A DNA stretch of 64,000 bases from positions 4,577-68,576 of the forward strand of contig JAZSFC010000004.1 of NCBI GenBank assembly GCA_045531955.1, in the 5' to 3' direction. The translations under genes were made by a program, and so were the position numbers. Positions within the stretch are counted from its first letter, which is position 1; each line of letters opens with the position of its first letter. This stretch comes from SIG299 sp045531955 (lineage in GTDB: Bacteria > Bacillota > Clostridia > Lachnospirales > Lachnospiraceae). Below, in pieces: positions 1 through 9,079 of the stretch. Below the pieces are notes generated by a model, which was not told the DNA's origin, did no database searches, and saw nothing but the letters and a program-made list of their open reading frames with translations.

Positions 1-2
1 AC

Positions 3-1034
3 CTCGTATATGACGCAGGTACGGGAACCTACAAGGAGGACGCAGAACAGTTAGTCAGAGATGACGTGGAAAAGCATTACTGGCTCAATATTGCAAGAAC
101 GGTTGCCAAAGACTGGCGTTTGTACCTCATGCTGGTACCGATGATTCTTGTTTTCCTGTTTTGGCGTTATTTCCCAATGTATGAATTACTGGGATGTTTC
201 AAGGTAGAAGATTCCGTACTGGATGTTGCAGATCAGCTGTATGCAGGTTTTGCTTATTTTAAGCAGCTGTTTGGCGGAAGTACCCTTTCCACAACCTTCT
301 GGGCAGCCTTCCGTAACACCTTCCTGTTAAGCTTCTACGGTTTGTGCTTCGGTTTCCCGATGCCGATTATTGTAGCGTTATTCTTTAACGAAATCCGCTC
401 CAATATTTTACGAAGTGTAATTCAGGTTATTACATACTTACCAAAGTTCATGTCTACCGTAGTTATGACTTCCTTAGTAACTATGTTAGTACGTCAGGCT
501 TCTCCGCTGGCAGGTATGGAAATGGGTGTTATTTCCCGATTCCTTGTTCAGCTTGGTCTCATTACTCAGGAAGCCGGTAATGCAGGTATGTTAAACAATC
601 CTGGTTTCTTCCGTGCAATTTACCAGATCAGTGGTATCTGGGAGGGCGCAGGTTACGACAGTATCGTATTTTTCGCAGCAATTATTGCAATTTCTCCAAC
701 CAGCTACGAAGCTGCACAGATTGACGGTGCCGGCAAGATGGCTCAGATGAAGTACGTAGTGCTTCCGTCCATTCTTTCCACCATCGTAATTATGTTAATC
801 AACCGTATCGGTTCCCTGTTGAATGTCGGATACGAAAAAGTATTGTTACTTTATAATCCAAACACTTACGTAACTGCAGACGTTGTTTCCACCTTCGCCC
901 AGCGTTACGGTATTACAGATGGCCTCGTTGGTGTTGCGTCGGCAGCGGAAATGTTAAATAACGTTATGGGTATGATCCTCGTTATTGCTGCCAACACAAT
1001 TGCTCGTAAAGCATCTGACGTTTCATTATACTAA
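3..1034 (+). CDS. Sugar ABC transporter permease (5' end outside window)
   Basis: Inner permease of a CUT1-type carbohydrate ABC importer, acting in the membrane with the permease encoded next. The reading frame stays open to the window edge, and the in-frame GTG at 66 has no suitably spaced ribosome binding site, so the true start is probably upstream and the gene is 5'-partial. About six hydrophobic segments follow a short N-terminal stretch. The EAA loop that contacts the ATPase is visible near the C-terminus (YEAAQIDGAGKMAQ). The next gene starts 15 bp downstream behind an AAGGAGG site, so the two are co-transcribed. The family (LplB/YtcP-like) is clear; the substrate is not. Confidence 0.9.
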   Translation, partial: LVYDAGTGTYKEDAEQLVRDDVEKHYWLNIARTVAKDWRLYLMLVPMILVFLFWRYFPMYELLGCFKVEDSVLDVADQLYAGFAYFKQLFGGSTLSTTFWAAFRNTFLLSFYGLCFGFPMPIIVALFFNEIRSNILRSVIQVITYLPKFMSTVVMTSLVTMLVRQASPLAGMEMGVISRFLVQLGLITQEAGNAGMLNNPGFFRAIYQISGIWEGAGYDSIVFFAAIIAISPTSYEAAQIDGAGKMAQMKYVVLPSILSTIVIMLINRIGSLLNVGYEKVLLLYNPNTYVTADVVSTFAQRYGITDGLVGVASAAEMLNNVMGMILVIAANTIARKASDVSLY

Positions 1035-1049
1035 GGAGGTACTTCTGAC

Positions 1050-1940
1050 ATGAAAAGAAAGCTTGAAGTATCCGAGCTTATATTTAAAATTTTAAGCCAT
1101 GTATTTTTGATTGCTTTTGCAATCTGCTGTTTATATCCGTTCCTCTATGCAATCTCCGCTGCTATCAGTGGCATTGAAGCAGTAGAAGGCGGTCAGCTTG
1201 TTCTTTTACCAAAGGACTTACAGTTCGAGGCGTTTGCCAACATGTTCAACAACAACATGTTCTGGAACTCTTACACCAACACACTGTTTATTACGTTCTA
1301 CGGTACCTTATGGTCCATGGGAACATCCATCCTTGGTGCCTATGCTCTTTCCAAAAAGAGATTACTGTTCCGTAAAACCTTTAACTTCTTCCTGGTATTT
1401 ACCATGTGGTTCTCCGCAGGTCTGGTACCTCAGTACTTGAACTACTTAAATACACAGGCGGTGTTCCGTACCTTCGGCATTACCGATGATAAATGGCTGG
1501 TAGTTATCGCCATGGGTATGGCTGCCATGAACATCATCTTACTGCGTAACGCATTCGAGGGTGTTCCGGCAGAAATCGAAGAAGCAGCAATCGTAGACGG
1601 TGCAACCGAATTCCAGGTTTTGGCACGTGTTTACATTCCGATGAGTAAGTCCACCATCGCAACAGTTGCATTGTTCTTCGCTCTTTCCAGATGGAACGGT
1701 TACTTCTGGGCAAGACAGATGATCAGCAACTTAAACGAACATCCGCTTCAGGTATTCATCCGATTAAAGTTGGAGGAATTCCAGGATCCGGATATCATGA
1801 CCGGTTGGAACGAAGCATATGCGGCTGACTCCGTTATCTTCGCGTTAATTGTATGTTCCATCATTCCGGTACTTATTATCTATCCTTTCATCCAGAAGTA
1901 TTTCGCTAAGGGCGTTAACATGGGTGGCGTTAAGGAGTAA
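1050..1940 (+). CDS. Sugar ABC transporter permease (LplC/AraQ-like)
   Basis: Second permease of the same importer, 296 residues, with about six membrane segments. The EAA motif (EEAAIVDGATEFQ) sits near residues 177-189, where the ATPase coupling helices lie in this family. The ATG at 1050 follows AAGGAGG with normal spacing. The pair of unequal permeases directly before a binding-protein gene is the standard CUT1 arrangement used for oligosaccharides. Codon choice is strongly biased, suggesting a well-expressed operon. Substrate cannot be read from the sequence; the glycosidases elsewhere in the window suggest a plant- or host-derived oligosaccharide, which is only an inference. Confidence 0.92.
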   Translation: MKRKLEVSELIFKILSHVFLIAFAICCLYPFLYAISAAISGIEAVEGGQLVLLPKDLQFEAFANMFNNNMFWNSYTNTLFITFYGTLWSMGTSILGAYALSKKRLLFRKTFNFFLVFTMWFSAGLVPQYLNYLNTQAVFRTFGITDDKWLVVIAMGMAAMNIILLRNAFEGVPAEIEEAAIVDGATEFQVLARVYIPMSKSTIATVALFFALSRWNGYFWARQMISNLNEHPLQVFIRLKLEEFQDPDIMTGWNEAYAADSVIFALIVCSIIPVLIIYPFIQKYFAKGVNMGGVKE

Positions 1941-2004
1941 TTCAGGTTATTATTGCGGAAGCATTAATGATAAAGAAAAGAATTAAAAATGGAGGGTAAA
2001 AAAC

Positions 2005-4215
2005 ATGAAAAAGAGAATTCTTTCTTTAGTTCTCGTACTGGCTATGTCTGTTGGTATGATGGCATGTGGTTCTAAGGGTGAACTCGTAGATCCAACTGTA
2101 GCACCAACACAGGCAGCAGGTACAGAAAACAACAACACAGAAACACCAAACGCAGGTGACGACACAACAACACCTGAGGCAACAGCTACTCCTGTTCCTG
2201 CAAAGAAGCTTGAGTATGCAGCAGGTACCGTACTTCGTATGGCTACCGGTTACAACAGTGCAAAGACTGGTATGTTCTTCGATGCTGAAACAGCAGGCGA
2301 AGGCGTAACACTTGCAGACGGCAAGACTTATCAGGCCGGCGACTTAAAGCCTACCTGGGTTGAAGTACAGAACGTACTCGGCGTAGTATTTGAAAACAAG
2401 TATCAGGGTAACTCCGCAGCAAACGAATACAAGTACTGGAAAGAACAGCTTGACCAGGTTGACGTTGTATCCGGTAACGCTACAGGCCTTTCCGAGGCAG
2501 GTGTAGCAGGCGAAGTTATTAACATTGCTGAATACCTCGACTATATGCCAAACTTCAAGGCATATCTTGAGGCTAACCCAATCGTTCGCCTTTCCATTAC
2601 AGGTGACACAGACACAGGCGCAATCTACTTCTCCCCATACTTCGATGGTGTAAACGATATCGAGCGTATGCCTCTTATGAGAACTGACTGGGTAGAAAAG
2701 CTCCTTAACGGCGCAGGTGCTTTCACAGCATCCGCTTCCAAGAACTTAAACGCAGCTGCTTATGAACCTTACATGCCTACAAGCGGCAAGGTTGCAGTAG
2801 ATGTTGTTAAGAAGGACGGTTCCGCTGTTGAATCCATCAACAAGGATTACGATGCAGCAGGCAATATCGTTAAGGTTATGAACGATGCTCTTGCAAAGGG
2901 TACTGTTACAGGTGTAGACGCTGTTAACATGCTTCGTGATTACATCGACAAGGCATACAACGGTTACTACGGCGAAAACAGAGCTGACCTCTTCATCGGC
3001 CAGAACGCAGCTTGGGATGCAGACGAATTAGTAGCACTTCTTCGTTGCGTAGTTGCTAACCCACAGACTCTTAATGGTACAGATGTTGTTAACGGTCTTT
3101 TCTCCAGAGAAGATGACAACACTCAGAGAAGAGTAGATATGTTCCGTTTCACAGGTACTCTCTTTGGTGTACGTGGTCTGGAATCCAGACAGGATTACTT
3201 ATATGTAGGTACTGACGGCGAACTTCATGATGCACGTCAGGACGAAGCTACATACGTAGCACTTGAAAAGATGAACGCTATGGTTAAGGAAGGCCTTATT
3301 GCTACATCCTTCGTTAACATGGAAGACACAGATACAAAGACAATGCTTAAGAACGACGCTGGTTTCATGCATTATGACTACAACCAGACTCAGACTGTAT
3401 ACAATGAAACTTCTCTTGATGCAGGCGAAAAGTACATGGCAGTTATGGTTCCTGTAGCTCGTTGGAACGACGGTACTGAAAAGTACATGAGATTTACAGA
3501 ATCCTGGAGATCCGTTAAAACTGATGGTTGGGGAATCTCCGTTAAGGGTGTAGGTAATGATACTAACAAGCTCAATGCAGCTTTAGCTCTTATCGACTAC
3601 GCTTACAGCGCAGAAGGTACAATCCTTATGTCCTACGGTCCTAAGGCATTCATTAAGACAGATGCTAACGGCAATTATGTAACTTTCAACTTCAACGGCA
3701 CACAGATGCCTGTAATCGCTGATGCAACTTATGCTGAACTTTGGGATAAGGCATCCGGTAACTACACCAACTACGCTCGTATGTACCTTGGTTCCACTCT
3801 TTCCTTCATGAAGAGCCAGGCATTCGAATATCAGTGTACACACGAAGTTGGTAAGGAAGGTGCAGGTTACATCTCCACAGCTATCGGTCTTGGTACTATC
3901 AAGCATCCGGAATTAGCTATCACAGAGAACCCATGGTACACATCCGTTCCTACCGTTCTTCCTACAACTAAGGAAGAAAACGACATCGTTAAGACATACA
4001 CAAACCTTACAGATAAGTTCTCCACTTCCAAGGGTGGTGTGAGCATGTTCGTTGACATGATCGTTGGTGGTTATGCAGGTGCAGGCGATGCAGCTATTAA
4101 GGATGCGGCTTCTGCAGCAAGCACAGTTTCCACAGCATGGGATGGTGCAGCTTACCTCACAATCAAGCAGGGTGCTTGGGAAAACTTACAGGATTACTAT
4201 AAGAGCCTTAAGTAA
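2005..4215 (+). CDS. Large extracellular solute-binding lipoprotein
   Basis: Surface lipoprotein of 736 residues that should capture the substrate for the two permeases before it. It has a lysine-rich signal peptide and a lipobox (GMMAC, Cys21), then a Thr/Pro/Ala-rich tether to about residue 70. The rest is the binding domain, with the Trp/Tyr/Asp-rich composition common in carbohydrate-binding proteins. At 736 residues it is much longer than the usual 420-550 of this family, so it either contains an insertion or belongs to the long LipO/YtcQ-like class. A ribosome site (GGAGGG at 1991) precedes it. Codon bias is extreme, as expected for an abundant surface protein. Confidence 0.85.
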   Translation: MKKRILSLVLVLAMSVGMMACGSKGELVDPTVAPTQAAGTENNNTETPNAGDDTTTPEATATPVPAKKLEYAAGTVLRMATGYNSAKTGMFFDAETAGEGVTLADGKTYQAGDLKPTWVEVQNVLGVVFENKYQGNSAANEYKYWKEQLDQVDVVSGNATGLSEAGVAGEVINIAEYLDYMPNFKAYLEANPIVRLSITGDTDTGAIYFSPYFDGVNDIERMPLMRTDWVEKLLNGAGAFTASASKNLNAAAYEPYMPTSGKVAVDVVKKDGSAVESINKDYDAAGNIVKVMNDALAKGTVTGVDAVNMLRDYIDKAYNGYYGENRADLFIGQNAAWDADELVALLRCVVANPQTLNGTDVVNGLFSREDDNTQRRVDMFRFTGTLFGVRGLESRQDYLYVGTDGELHDARQDEATYVALEKMNAMVKEGLIATSFVNMEDTDTKTMLKNDAGFMHYDYNQTQTVYNETSLDAGEKYMAVMVPVARWNDGTEKYMRFTESWRSVKTDGWGISVKGVGNDTNKLNAALALIDYAYSAEGTILMSYGPKAFIKTDANGNYVTFNFNGTQMPVIADATYAELWDKASGNYTNYARMYLGSTLSFMKSQAFEYQCTHEVGKEGAGYISTAIGLGTIKHPELAITENPWYTSVPTVLPTTKEENDIVKTYTNLTDKFSTSKGGVSMFVDMIVGGYAGAGDAAIKDAASAASTVSTAWDGAAYLTIKQGAWENLQDYYKSLK

Positions 4216-4257
4216 TTAAAAGTCAATACTGAAATTGGCAAACAAGTAATTAATGTT

Positions 4258-4358
4258 CGGCGGGGGGAGCAAATGCTCCTCCTGCCGGATAATAACAATT
4301 AATAAGTTAATTGTTGCTAAAAAATTTATGCCTTGTTGCCGAGCGAATGGCAACAGTG
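4258..4358 (+). other. Intercistronic hairpins after the binding-protein gene
   Basis: The 186-bp gap between the binding-protein gene and the next gene holds three inverted repeats: a GC-rich one at about 4258-4287, a perfect 9-bp one (AACAATTAA / TTAATTGTT) at about 4293-4314, and GTTGCC/GGCAAC near 4334-4353. None is followed by a long T-run, so these look more like mRNA-stabilising or partial-attenuation hairpins than a terminator. They could keep the binding protein more abundant than downstream products, as is common in binding-protein operons. The role is inferred. Confidence 0.45.
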
Positions 4359-4401
4359 AATTAATAACTTTGCCGGCTTGTGGCAAAGAATGGAGACAGA
4401 T

Positions 4402-5019
4402 ATGTATAAGAAACAAATGATTCTCCAGCGTATTGTGTGCTTAGTAGTTTTAATAGCCGCAGCGCTTGTATTTGTATATTCCTTAGGTCTTATGACAGAT
4501 ATGTATGAAAACAGATTAGGTTATCATGCAGAAAGATATTATACTAACGGCATGACAGAAGAAGCTTTATCCAAAGTAAAAGTTCAGGGTGCCGAGATTT
4601 ACTATGACATGCAGCAGTTCAACCGTGAACTGACAGTGGCAGGTCTGGTGCTTATTCTTTTAGCGGTTTCCCAGTTTGTGTTCCAGAACCAGAACCGCAG
4701 AAAATATTACATCGCAAATTATATCACTGTTGGGATAAACACCTTGGGGGCAATTTACTACTCCTGGTGGGGTCTCAGCAACATATTATCATATAAAGAA
4801 CGGTATGTGGGCTTAGATTGGGAAAAGTTAAAAGAACTGAACGAAGTGTATAAGTTCTCATATACTGAATCTACATTTTGGTTTGATGCCAGTAAGTATG
4901 TTTTCGGATTCCTTCTTGTTGCAACAGTAATTAATCTGTTCAATCTGGTATGGAAGCTTTGTCTGATGAACAACGAAAAGAAGCTGGTACAGGCCGGTAA
5001 GGAGGGCAAGGCGGCATGA
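4402..5019 (+). CDS. Membrane protein of unknown function in ABC operon (first of four)
   Basis: I do not recognise this protein. About 205 residues with roughly four hydrophobic segments: near residues 8-30, 82-100, 110-130 and 160-185, with an extracytoplasmic loop rich in Tyr, Glu and Lys between the first two. The frame is open from 4378, but GGAG at 4392-4395 is correctly spaced only for the ATG at 4402. It overlaps the next gene by 4 bp, so the two are translationally coupled. Its place between the binding protein and the first ATPase suggests a role in assembling or regulating the transporter, but no known domain is visible. Confidence 0.75.
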   Translation: MYKKQMILQRIVCLVVLIAAALVFVYSLGLMTDMYENRLGYHAERYYTNGMTEEALSKVKVQGAEIYYDMQQFNRELTVAGLVLILLAVSQFVFQNQNRRKYYIANYITVGINTLGAIYYSWWGLSNILSYKERYVGLDWEKLKELNEVYKFSYTESTFWFDASKYVFGFLLVATVINLFNLVWKLCLMNNEKKLVQAGKEGKAA

Positions 5020-5498
5020 TGGATGCAAAAACGATAAAAAAAGACCGCTTACGTTACACCAAAAACAAGCTCTCCGCTAATTTGGCTTACGTTGCAATTT
5101 TATTTAACGTATTATACTTTGTAAGCATCTACAGCTCCGATGTAGATACCTACTATTACACCATGACCATTGGTTTTTCCGTATTATATAACCTGGTGTT
5201 CTTGTTAACAGCCTTCCTCTCTTCTGAGGGTGTAAAGAATTATAAAGGACATTATTCCTGGGTTATTATGGTAATCGGTGTACTGCAGTTTGTTAGAATT
5301 TTAGGTATTCCGCGTATGGCTCACAGCACAGTTCTCACTCTTGACGGTGTAGAAACCGTAGTGATGGAGGATAAGCAGTTCCTGTGGGTATGCATCTGTC
5401 TTGTAATTTCCGGTATTGCATGTCTTGCTTCCGGTATTGTAAGTGCGTATAAGGTAACAACCCTAAACAATTACTTAAAAGAAAAGGGACTCGCGTAG
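5016..5498 (+). CDS. Membrane protein of unknown function in ABC operon (second of four)
   Basis: I do not recognise this 160-residue protein. It has a basic N-terminus (about 20 residues) and four hydrophobic segments at roughly 22-42, 48-70, 82-100 and 120-142, giving a small tetraspan protein. The start ATG overlaps the stop of the previous gene (ATGA), which argues for coupled synthesis and for a complex of the two. The next gene, an ATPase, begins 31 bp later behind AGAAAGGTG. I see no catalytic motif. Confidence 0.75.
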   Translation: MMDAKTIKKDRLRYTKNKLSANLAYVAILFNVLYFVSIYSSDVDTYYYTMTIGFSVLYNLVFLLTAFLSSEGVKNYKGHYSWVIMVIGVLQFVRILGIPRMAHSTVLTLDGVETVVMEDKQFLWVCICLVISGIACLASGIVSAYKVTTLNNYLKEKGLA

Positions 5499-5529
5499 AC
5501 AAAACACTCCCGAAAGAAAGGTGTAAACT

Positions 5530-6588
5530 ATGGCTTCTTTAAGTTTAAAGAATATTAACAAAATATACGATAATAACGTACAGGCCGTATTCGACTTCAA
5601 TCTTGAAGTTGCAGACGGCGAGTTCATCGTACTTGTTGGTCCTTCCGGCTGTGGTAAGTCTACAACTCTCCGTATGATTGCTGGTCTTGAGGATATTTCC
5701 TCCGGCACCTTAATCATTGATGGTGAGGATGTAACCCGTAAGCCACCAAAGGACAGAGATATCGCAATGGTTTTCCAGAACTATGCGTTATATGCTCATA
5801 TGACAATTTATGAAAACATGGCGTTTTCCTTAACACTCCGTAAGGAAGATCCGAATGTAATCCATGAAAAAGTACTTGCAGCGGCTGAAATTCTTGGTCT
5901 TACCGATCAGCTCAATAAAAAGCCGAAGCAGTTATCCGGTGGTCAGAGACAGAGAGTTGCCATGGGTCGTGCCATTGTACGTACACCAAAGGTATTCCTG
6001 TTTGATGAACCGTTATCCAACTTAGACGCTAAGCTCCGTGGTGCAACCAGAAGAGAAATCCTTCTCCTTCACAAGCGCCTCGGTGCAACCATGTTATATG
6101 TAACTCACGACCAGACAGAAGCATTAACTCTGGCAGACAGAATCGTTTGTATGTCCATGGGTTATGTGCAGCAGGTAGGTACTCCGTTAGAGCTTTACGA
6201 TACTCCGGCTAATCTGTTCGTAGCATCTTTTATCGGTCTTCCGCCAATGAACTTCTTTGACTGTGAAGTAGAAGAAGATAAACTGGTGGGCAACGGCTTC
6301 TCCGTAAAGTTAAAGGCTGAGCAGAAAGAGCTTCTCAAGTACTATGTGGGCAAAACCATTACGTTAGGTGTCCGCCCTGAAAATATTACAAAGGGTGACG
6401 ACATGACCCTTTCCGTAACTTTAAATGAAAACCTGGGCCAGACAACTTTAGTACACGGTACCATCGGAGGACATAAGGCTACTGCCAAGTTCCGTGAGTG
6501 GTCCAACTATAAGCCGGGTGATGAAGTAACCGTATCCTTTGACCGTATGCATTTCTTCGACAAGGATACTACCAAGGCAATAAGATAA
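5530..6588 (+). CDS. ABC transporter ATP-binding protein, MsmX/UgpC type (first copy)
   Basis: Cytoplasmic ATPase of 352 residues that powers a carbohydrate importer. Walker A GPSGCGKS is at 37-44, the Q-loop in VFQNYALY near 81-88, the signature LSGGQ at 135-139, Walker B FLFDEP at about 156-161 and the switch histidine in THDQTEA. A C-terminal TOBE/MOP regulatory region follows residue 235. Family members such as MsmX often serve several sugar importers and are encoded apart from permeases; here one is inside the operon, and a second, similar ATPase follows at 7801. The length matches the family. Confidence 0.95.
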   Translation: MASLSLKNINKIYDNNVQAVFDFNLEVADGEFIVLVGPSGCGKSTTLRMIAGLEDISSGTLIIDGEDVTRKPPKDRDIAMVFQNYALYAHMTIYENMAFSLTLRKEDPNVIHEKVLAAAEILGLTDQLNKKPKQLSGGQRQRVAMGRAIVRTPKVFLFDEPLSNLDAKLRGATRREILLLHKRLGATMLYVTHDQTEALTLADRIVCMSMGYVQQVGTPLELYDTPANLFVASFIGLPPMNFFDCEVEEDKLVGNGFSVKLKAEQKELLKYYVGKTITLGVRPENITKGDDMTLSVTLNENLGQTTLVHGTIGGHKATAKFREWSNYKPGDEVTVSFDRMHFFDKDTTKAIR

Positions 6589-6604
6589 AGGATAGGATAC
6601 GACT

Positions 6605-7144
6605 ATGAAAGAAATGATTAGAAAATTCCTGGTTTCCCTGAAGAAAAATCCTCAGGTAATTCCGCTTCTGGCACATACGGTTGCATTTGGTATCTATTCG
6701 CTTAATTTAACCGCTGTTTCCAATACTACGGCAAAGATTTACGGTCCTCATATGGGTCTGTGCTCTTTTGTAACCATGCTGCTTTCCATTCTGGCATATG
6801 TTTGTATGTTCAGTGCATACCCAAAACGTAAAAAGCCAAACTGGATTATGATTGCTATGATTCTGGTTATGTACGGAATTATTATATTCTGTGATGATTT
6901 CTATTCCACTCGTATTTGGGCAGCAGTAAAGAGAGAGGAAAACCCAATTCAGATCACAGAAGCAACCATGTATATTAATGATGCATTTAATCTTATGAGC
7001 ACACACATCATCTCTGTTATTGTCAGTGCAGTACTTGTTGTGGCAGAACCAATTTATGCTAAGCTCTTAAAGAAGATTAATACATCCATTGAAATTGAAG
7101 ACAATGGTGATCTTGGTGCAATTGAGTTAAGTGACGAGGAATAA
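6605..7144 (+). CDS. Membrane protein of unknown function in ABC operon (third of four)
   Basis: I do not recognise this 179-residue protein. It has four likely membrane segments (about 18-38, 48-68, 78-96 and 134-152) and a short acidic cytoplasmic tail (EIEDNGDLGAIELSDEE). It starts 16 bp after the first ATPase gene, behind AAAGGATAGG. Hydropathy resembles that of the two membrane proteins at 4402 and 5016, but I see no convincing direct sequence match between them by eye. The acidic tail could bind a basic partner such as the N-terminus of the next protein; that is speculation. Confidence 0.73.
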   Translation: MKEMIRKFLVSLKKNPQVIPLLAHTVAFGIYSLNLTAVSNTTAKIYGPHMGLCSFVTMLLSILAYVCMFSAYPKRKKPNWIMIAMILVMYGIIIFCDDFYSTRIWAAVKREENPIQITEATMYINDAFNLMSTHIISVIVSAVLVVAEPIYAKLLKKINTSIEIEDNGDLGAIELSDEE

Positions 7145-7151
7145 GTTTTCA

Positions 7152-7790
7152 ATGGCTAAAAAGAAAGATAAAAACAACCATACTCCCGAGAAAAAATCAT
7201 CGGCTGACTATTACAAGTTAAAAACCGATGCGGTAGACCGGTTGGTCAATGCCGATAAAAAAACCTATGACAAAACCAAGGGTGATCCGGGTAAAGAATA
7301 CAGAAGCAGAGGTTTCTTAGATAAAGTTCCTTCCTGGCTGAAAGCATTATTTATCAAGTTTTGGTTCAACGGTTCGGTTTGTTTCTTTATTTTCTGGGGA
7401 CTGGGCATGTACGTTACCGACATGTTAGATATGATTTTTGTACTTGCCGTAGTTATGGGTATGGTTACCGATATTTTAGTAAACAATGCCTTCCGGTTTT
7501 TGGCGAACTATGAAGGGCAGAATGACAAATGGATGATGTTTCCGAAGAAAAAGTATTGGACTTTTGTGGCAAACATTCTCTATGCGTTTCCGGTACTTGT
7601 TGGCGTTATATGGTTTTATAACATATTCAACGTCGTGTTAAATAATATCAAAGGCACCGAAGGAAAAATGTACTTGGGCGTTGAGCCTATTGTCTTCGGG
7701 TTGACTTATATGGCAATTGATATGCTTTTCATCACGATGAAAAACACCATGATTAAAATCATATCCGACGCAAAACAAAAAAATCAGTAA
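7152..7790 (+). CDS. Membrane protein of unknown function in ABC operon (fourth of four)
   Basis: I do not recognise this protein. About 212 residues: a long, highly charged Lys/Asp-rich cytoplasmic N-terminus (about 65 residues) followed by four hydrophobic segments near 72-92, 94-114, 135-155 and 175-195. An in-frame GTG lies at 7131, but AGGA at 7137-7140 places initiation at the ATG at 7152, which also avoids most of the overlap with the previous gene. It ends 10 bp before the second ATPase, with its AAGGAG site in the gap. Context implies work with the transporter. Confidence 0.73.
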   Translation: MAKKKDKNNHTPEKKSSADYYKLKTDAVDRLVNADKKTYDKTKGDPGKEYRSRGFLDKVPSWLKALFIKFWFNGSVCFFIFWGLGMYVTDMLDMIFVLAVVMGMVTDILVNNAFRFLANYEGQNDKWMMFPKKKYWTFVANILYAFPVLVGVIWFYNIFNVVLNNIKGTEGKMYLGVEPIVFGLTYMAIDMLFITMKNTMIKIISDAKQKNQ

Positions 7791-7800
7791 GGAGTTTGTT

Positions 7801-8895
7801 ATGGCATACCTCAGTTTAAAAGGAATTAATAAAATCTATCCTAATGGCTTTCACGCTGTTCATGATTTCAATTTAGAAATTGAACGTGGCGAGTTTATCG
7901 TATTCGTAGGTCCGTCCGGTTGCGGTAAGTCCACTACGCTGCGTATGATAGCCGGTCTGGAAAACATCAGTAATGGTGAGTTCTGTATTGATGGCAAGCG
8001 TGCCAACGAGATAGGTCCTCGTGAGCGTGAGATTGCCATGGTATTCCAGAGCTACGCGCTGTATCCTCATATGTCCGTTTATGACAATATGGCATTCGGA
8101 CTTTCCTTACAGGGTGTAGATGATGACGTAATCGACAGAAAGGTTCAGGAAACTGCAAGAATCCTCGGTCTTACCGATTACCTTGACAGAAAGCCTCGTG
8201 CGCTGTCCGGTGGTCAGAGACAGAGAGTTGCGGTTGGCCGTGCCATCATCCGTAAGGTTGGTATTTTCTTAATGGACGAGCCTCTCTCTAACTTGGATGC
8301 AAAGCAGCGAGTTACCATGAGATCCGAAATTACCGATATCCATAGAAAGGTTGGAGCAACTACTATTTACGTTACCCACGACCAGACAGAAGCCATGACC
8401 ATGGCAGACAGAATTGTTTGTATGAAGGATGGCTACATCCAGCAGGTTGGTACTCCATATGACCTGTACTTCAAACCGGTAAATATGTTCGTTGCAGGCT
8501 TCATTGGCGAACCTCCGATGAACTTTGTTACATCCGAAGTTAAGGGTGGTAAGATTACCGTTGGTGCTACCGAGCTTGACTTAAACGCAGTTCTTACTAC
8601 AGATAAGCTGGCTGCTTACGAAGGCAAGAAGATGGTTCTTGGCTTCCGTCCGGAAGGTACAGAGCTTGGTGAACAGACAGATTCCTATGTTCTGGATGCG
8701 GAAGTTGAATTAACCGAATTACTTGGTGATAACACCAACGTATATGTAGATTTAGACGGTGTTAAGTCTATCTTAAAGGTAGATCCGCATGATACACCGG
8801 CGATGGATGCAAAGATTAAGTTCTCCATCCCATATAAGAATGTATATCTCTTTGATGGCGAAACAGAATTCGTAATCGAAGAGGGCAGAAAGTAA
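7801..8895 (+). CDS. ABC transporter ATP-binding protein, MsmX/UgpC type (second copy)
   Basis: Second sugar-importer ATPase of the operon, 364 residues. Walker A GPSGCGKS at 37-44, Q-loop in VFQSYALYPH, signature LSGGQ near 135, Walker B FLMDEP and THDQTEAM are all intact, and a C-terminal TOBE-type region is present. It is clearly paralogous to the ATPase at 5530 (near-identical N-terminus and motifs) but differs throughout the helical and regulatory parts, so it is not a recent duplicate. Two intact ATPases for one permease pair suggest a heterodimer, or condition-specific or shared use. It is the last gene before a strong terminator. Confidence 0.95.
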   Translation: MAYLSLKGINKIYPNGFHAVHDFNLEIERGEFIVFVGPSGCGKSTTLRMIAGLENISNGEFCIDGKRANEIGPREREIAMVFQSYALYPHMSVYDNMAFGLSLQGVDDDVIDRKVQETARILGLTDYLDRKPRALSGGQRQRVAVGRAIIRKVGIFLMDEPLSNLDAKQRVTMRSEITDIHRKVGATTIYVTHDQTEAMTMADRIVCMKDGYIQQVGTPYDLYFKPVNMFVAGFIGEPPMNFVTSEVKGGKITVGATELDLNAVLTTDKLAAYEGKKMVLGFRPEGTELGEQTDSYVLDAEVELTELLGDNTNVYVDLDGVKSILKVDPHDTPAMDAKIKFSIPYKNVYLFDGETEFVIEEGRK

Positions 8896-8910
8896 AAAAT
8901 AACGAAATAT

Positions 8911-8983
8911 AAAGGCACATAACTATATCTCCGGATACGTGGTAAACCACTGTACTCCTCCGATATAGTTATGTGCCTTTTTA
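8911..8983 (+). terminator. Strong terminator of the ABC operon
   Basis: A long inverted repeat (AAAGGCACATAACTATATC paired with GATATAGTTATGTGCCTTT) ends in a T-run. The loop contains its own short hairpin (GTGGT-AA-ACCAC, 8939-8950). It separates the transporter operon from the AraC-type regulator. Confidence 0.9.
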
Positions 8984-9026
8984 GTTTCGTAACATGATTA
9001 ACGTTCTGCCTGTCCATGTCAAAAGC

Positions 9027-9055
9027 TTGTATTTTACTTTCTGTAATGATAGAAT
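9027..9055 (+). promoter_or_regulatory. Probable sigma-A promoter of the AraC-type gene
   Basis: TTGTAT (9027-9032) and TAGAAT (9050-9055) are separated by 17 bp, and lie just before the ribosome site AATAGGAG and the ATG at 9080. Both hexamers are near consensus, so this is a reasonable but unproven promoter. Confidence 0.5.
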
Positions 9056-9079
9056 AATAAAGAATAGGAGAAATATTGT

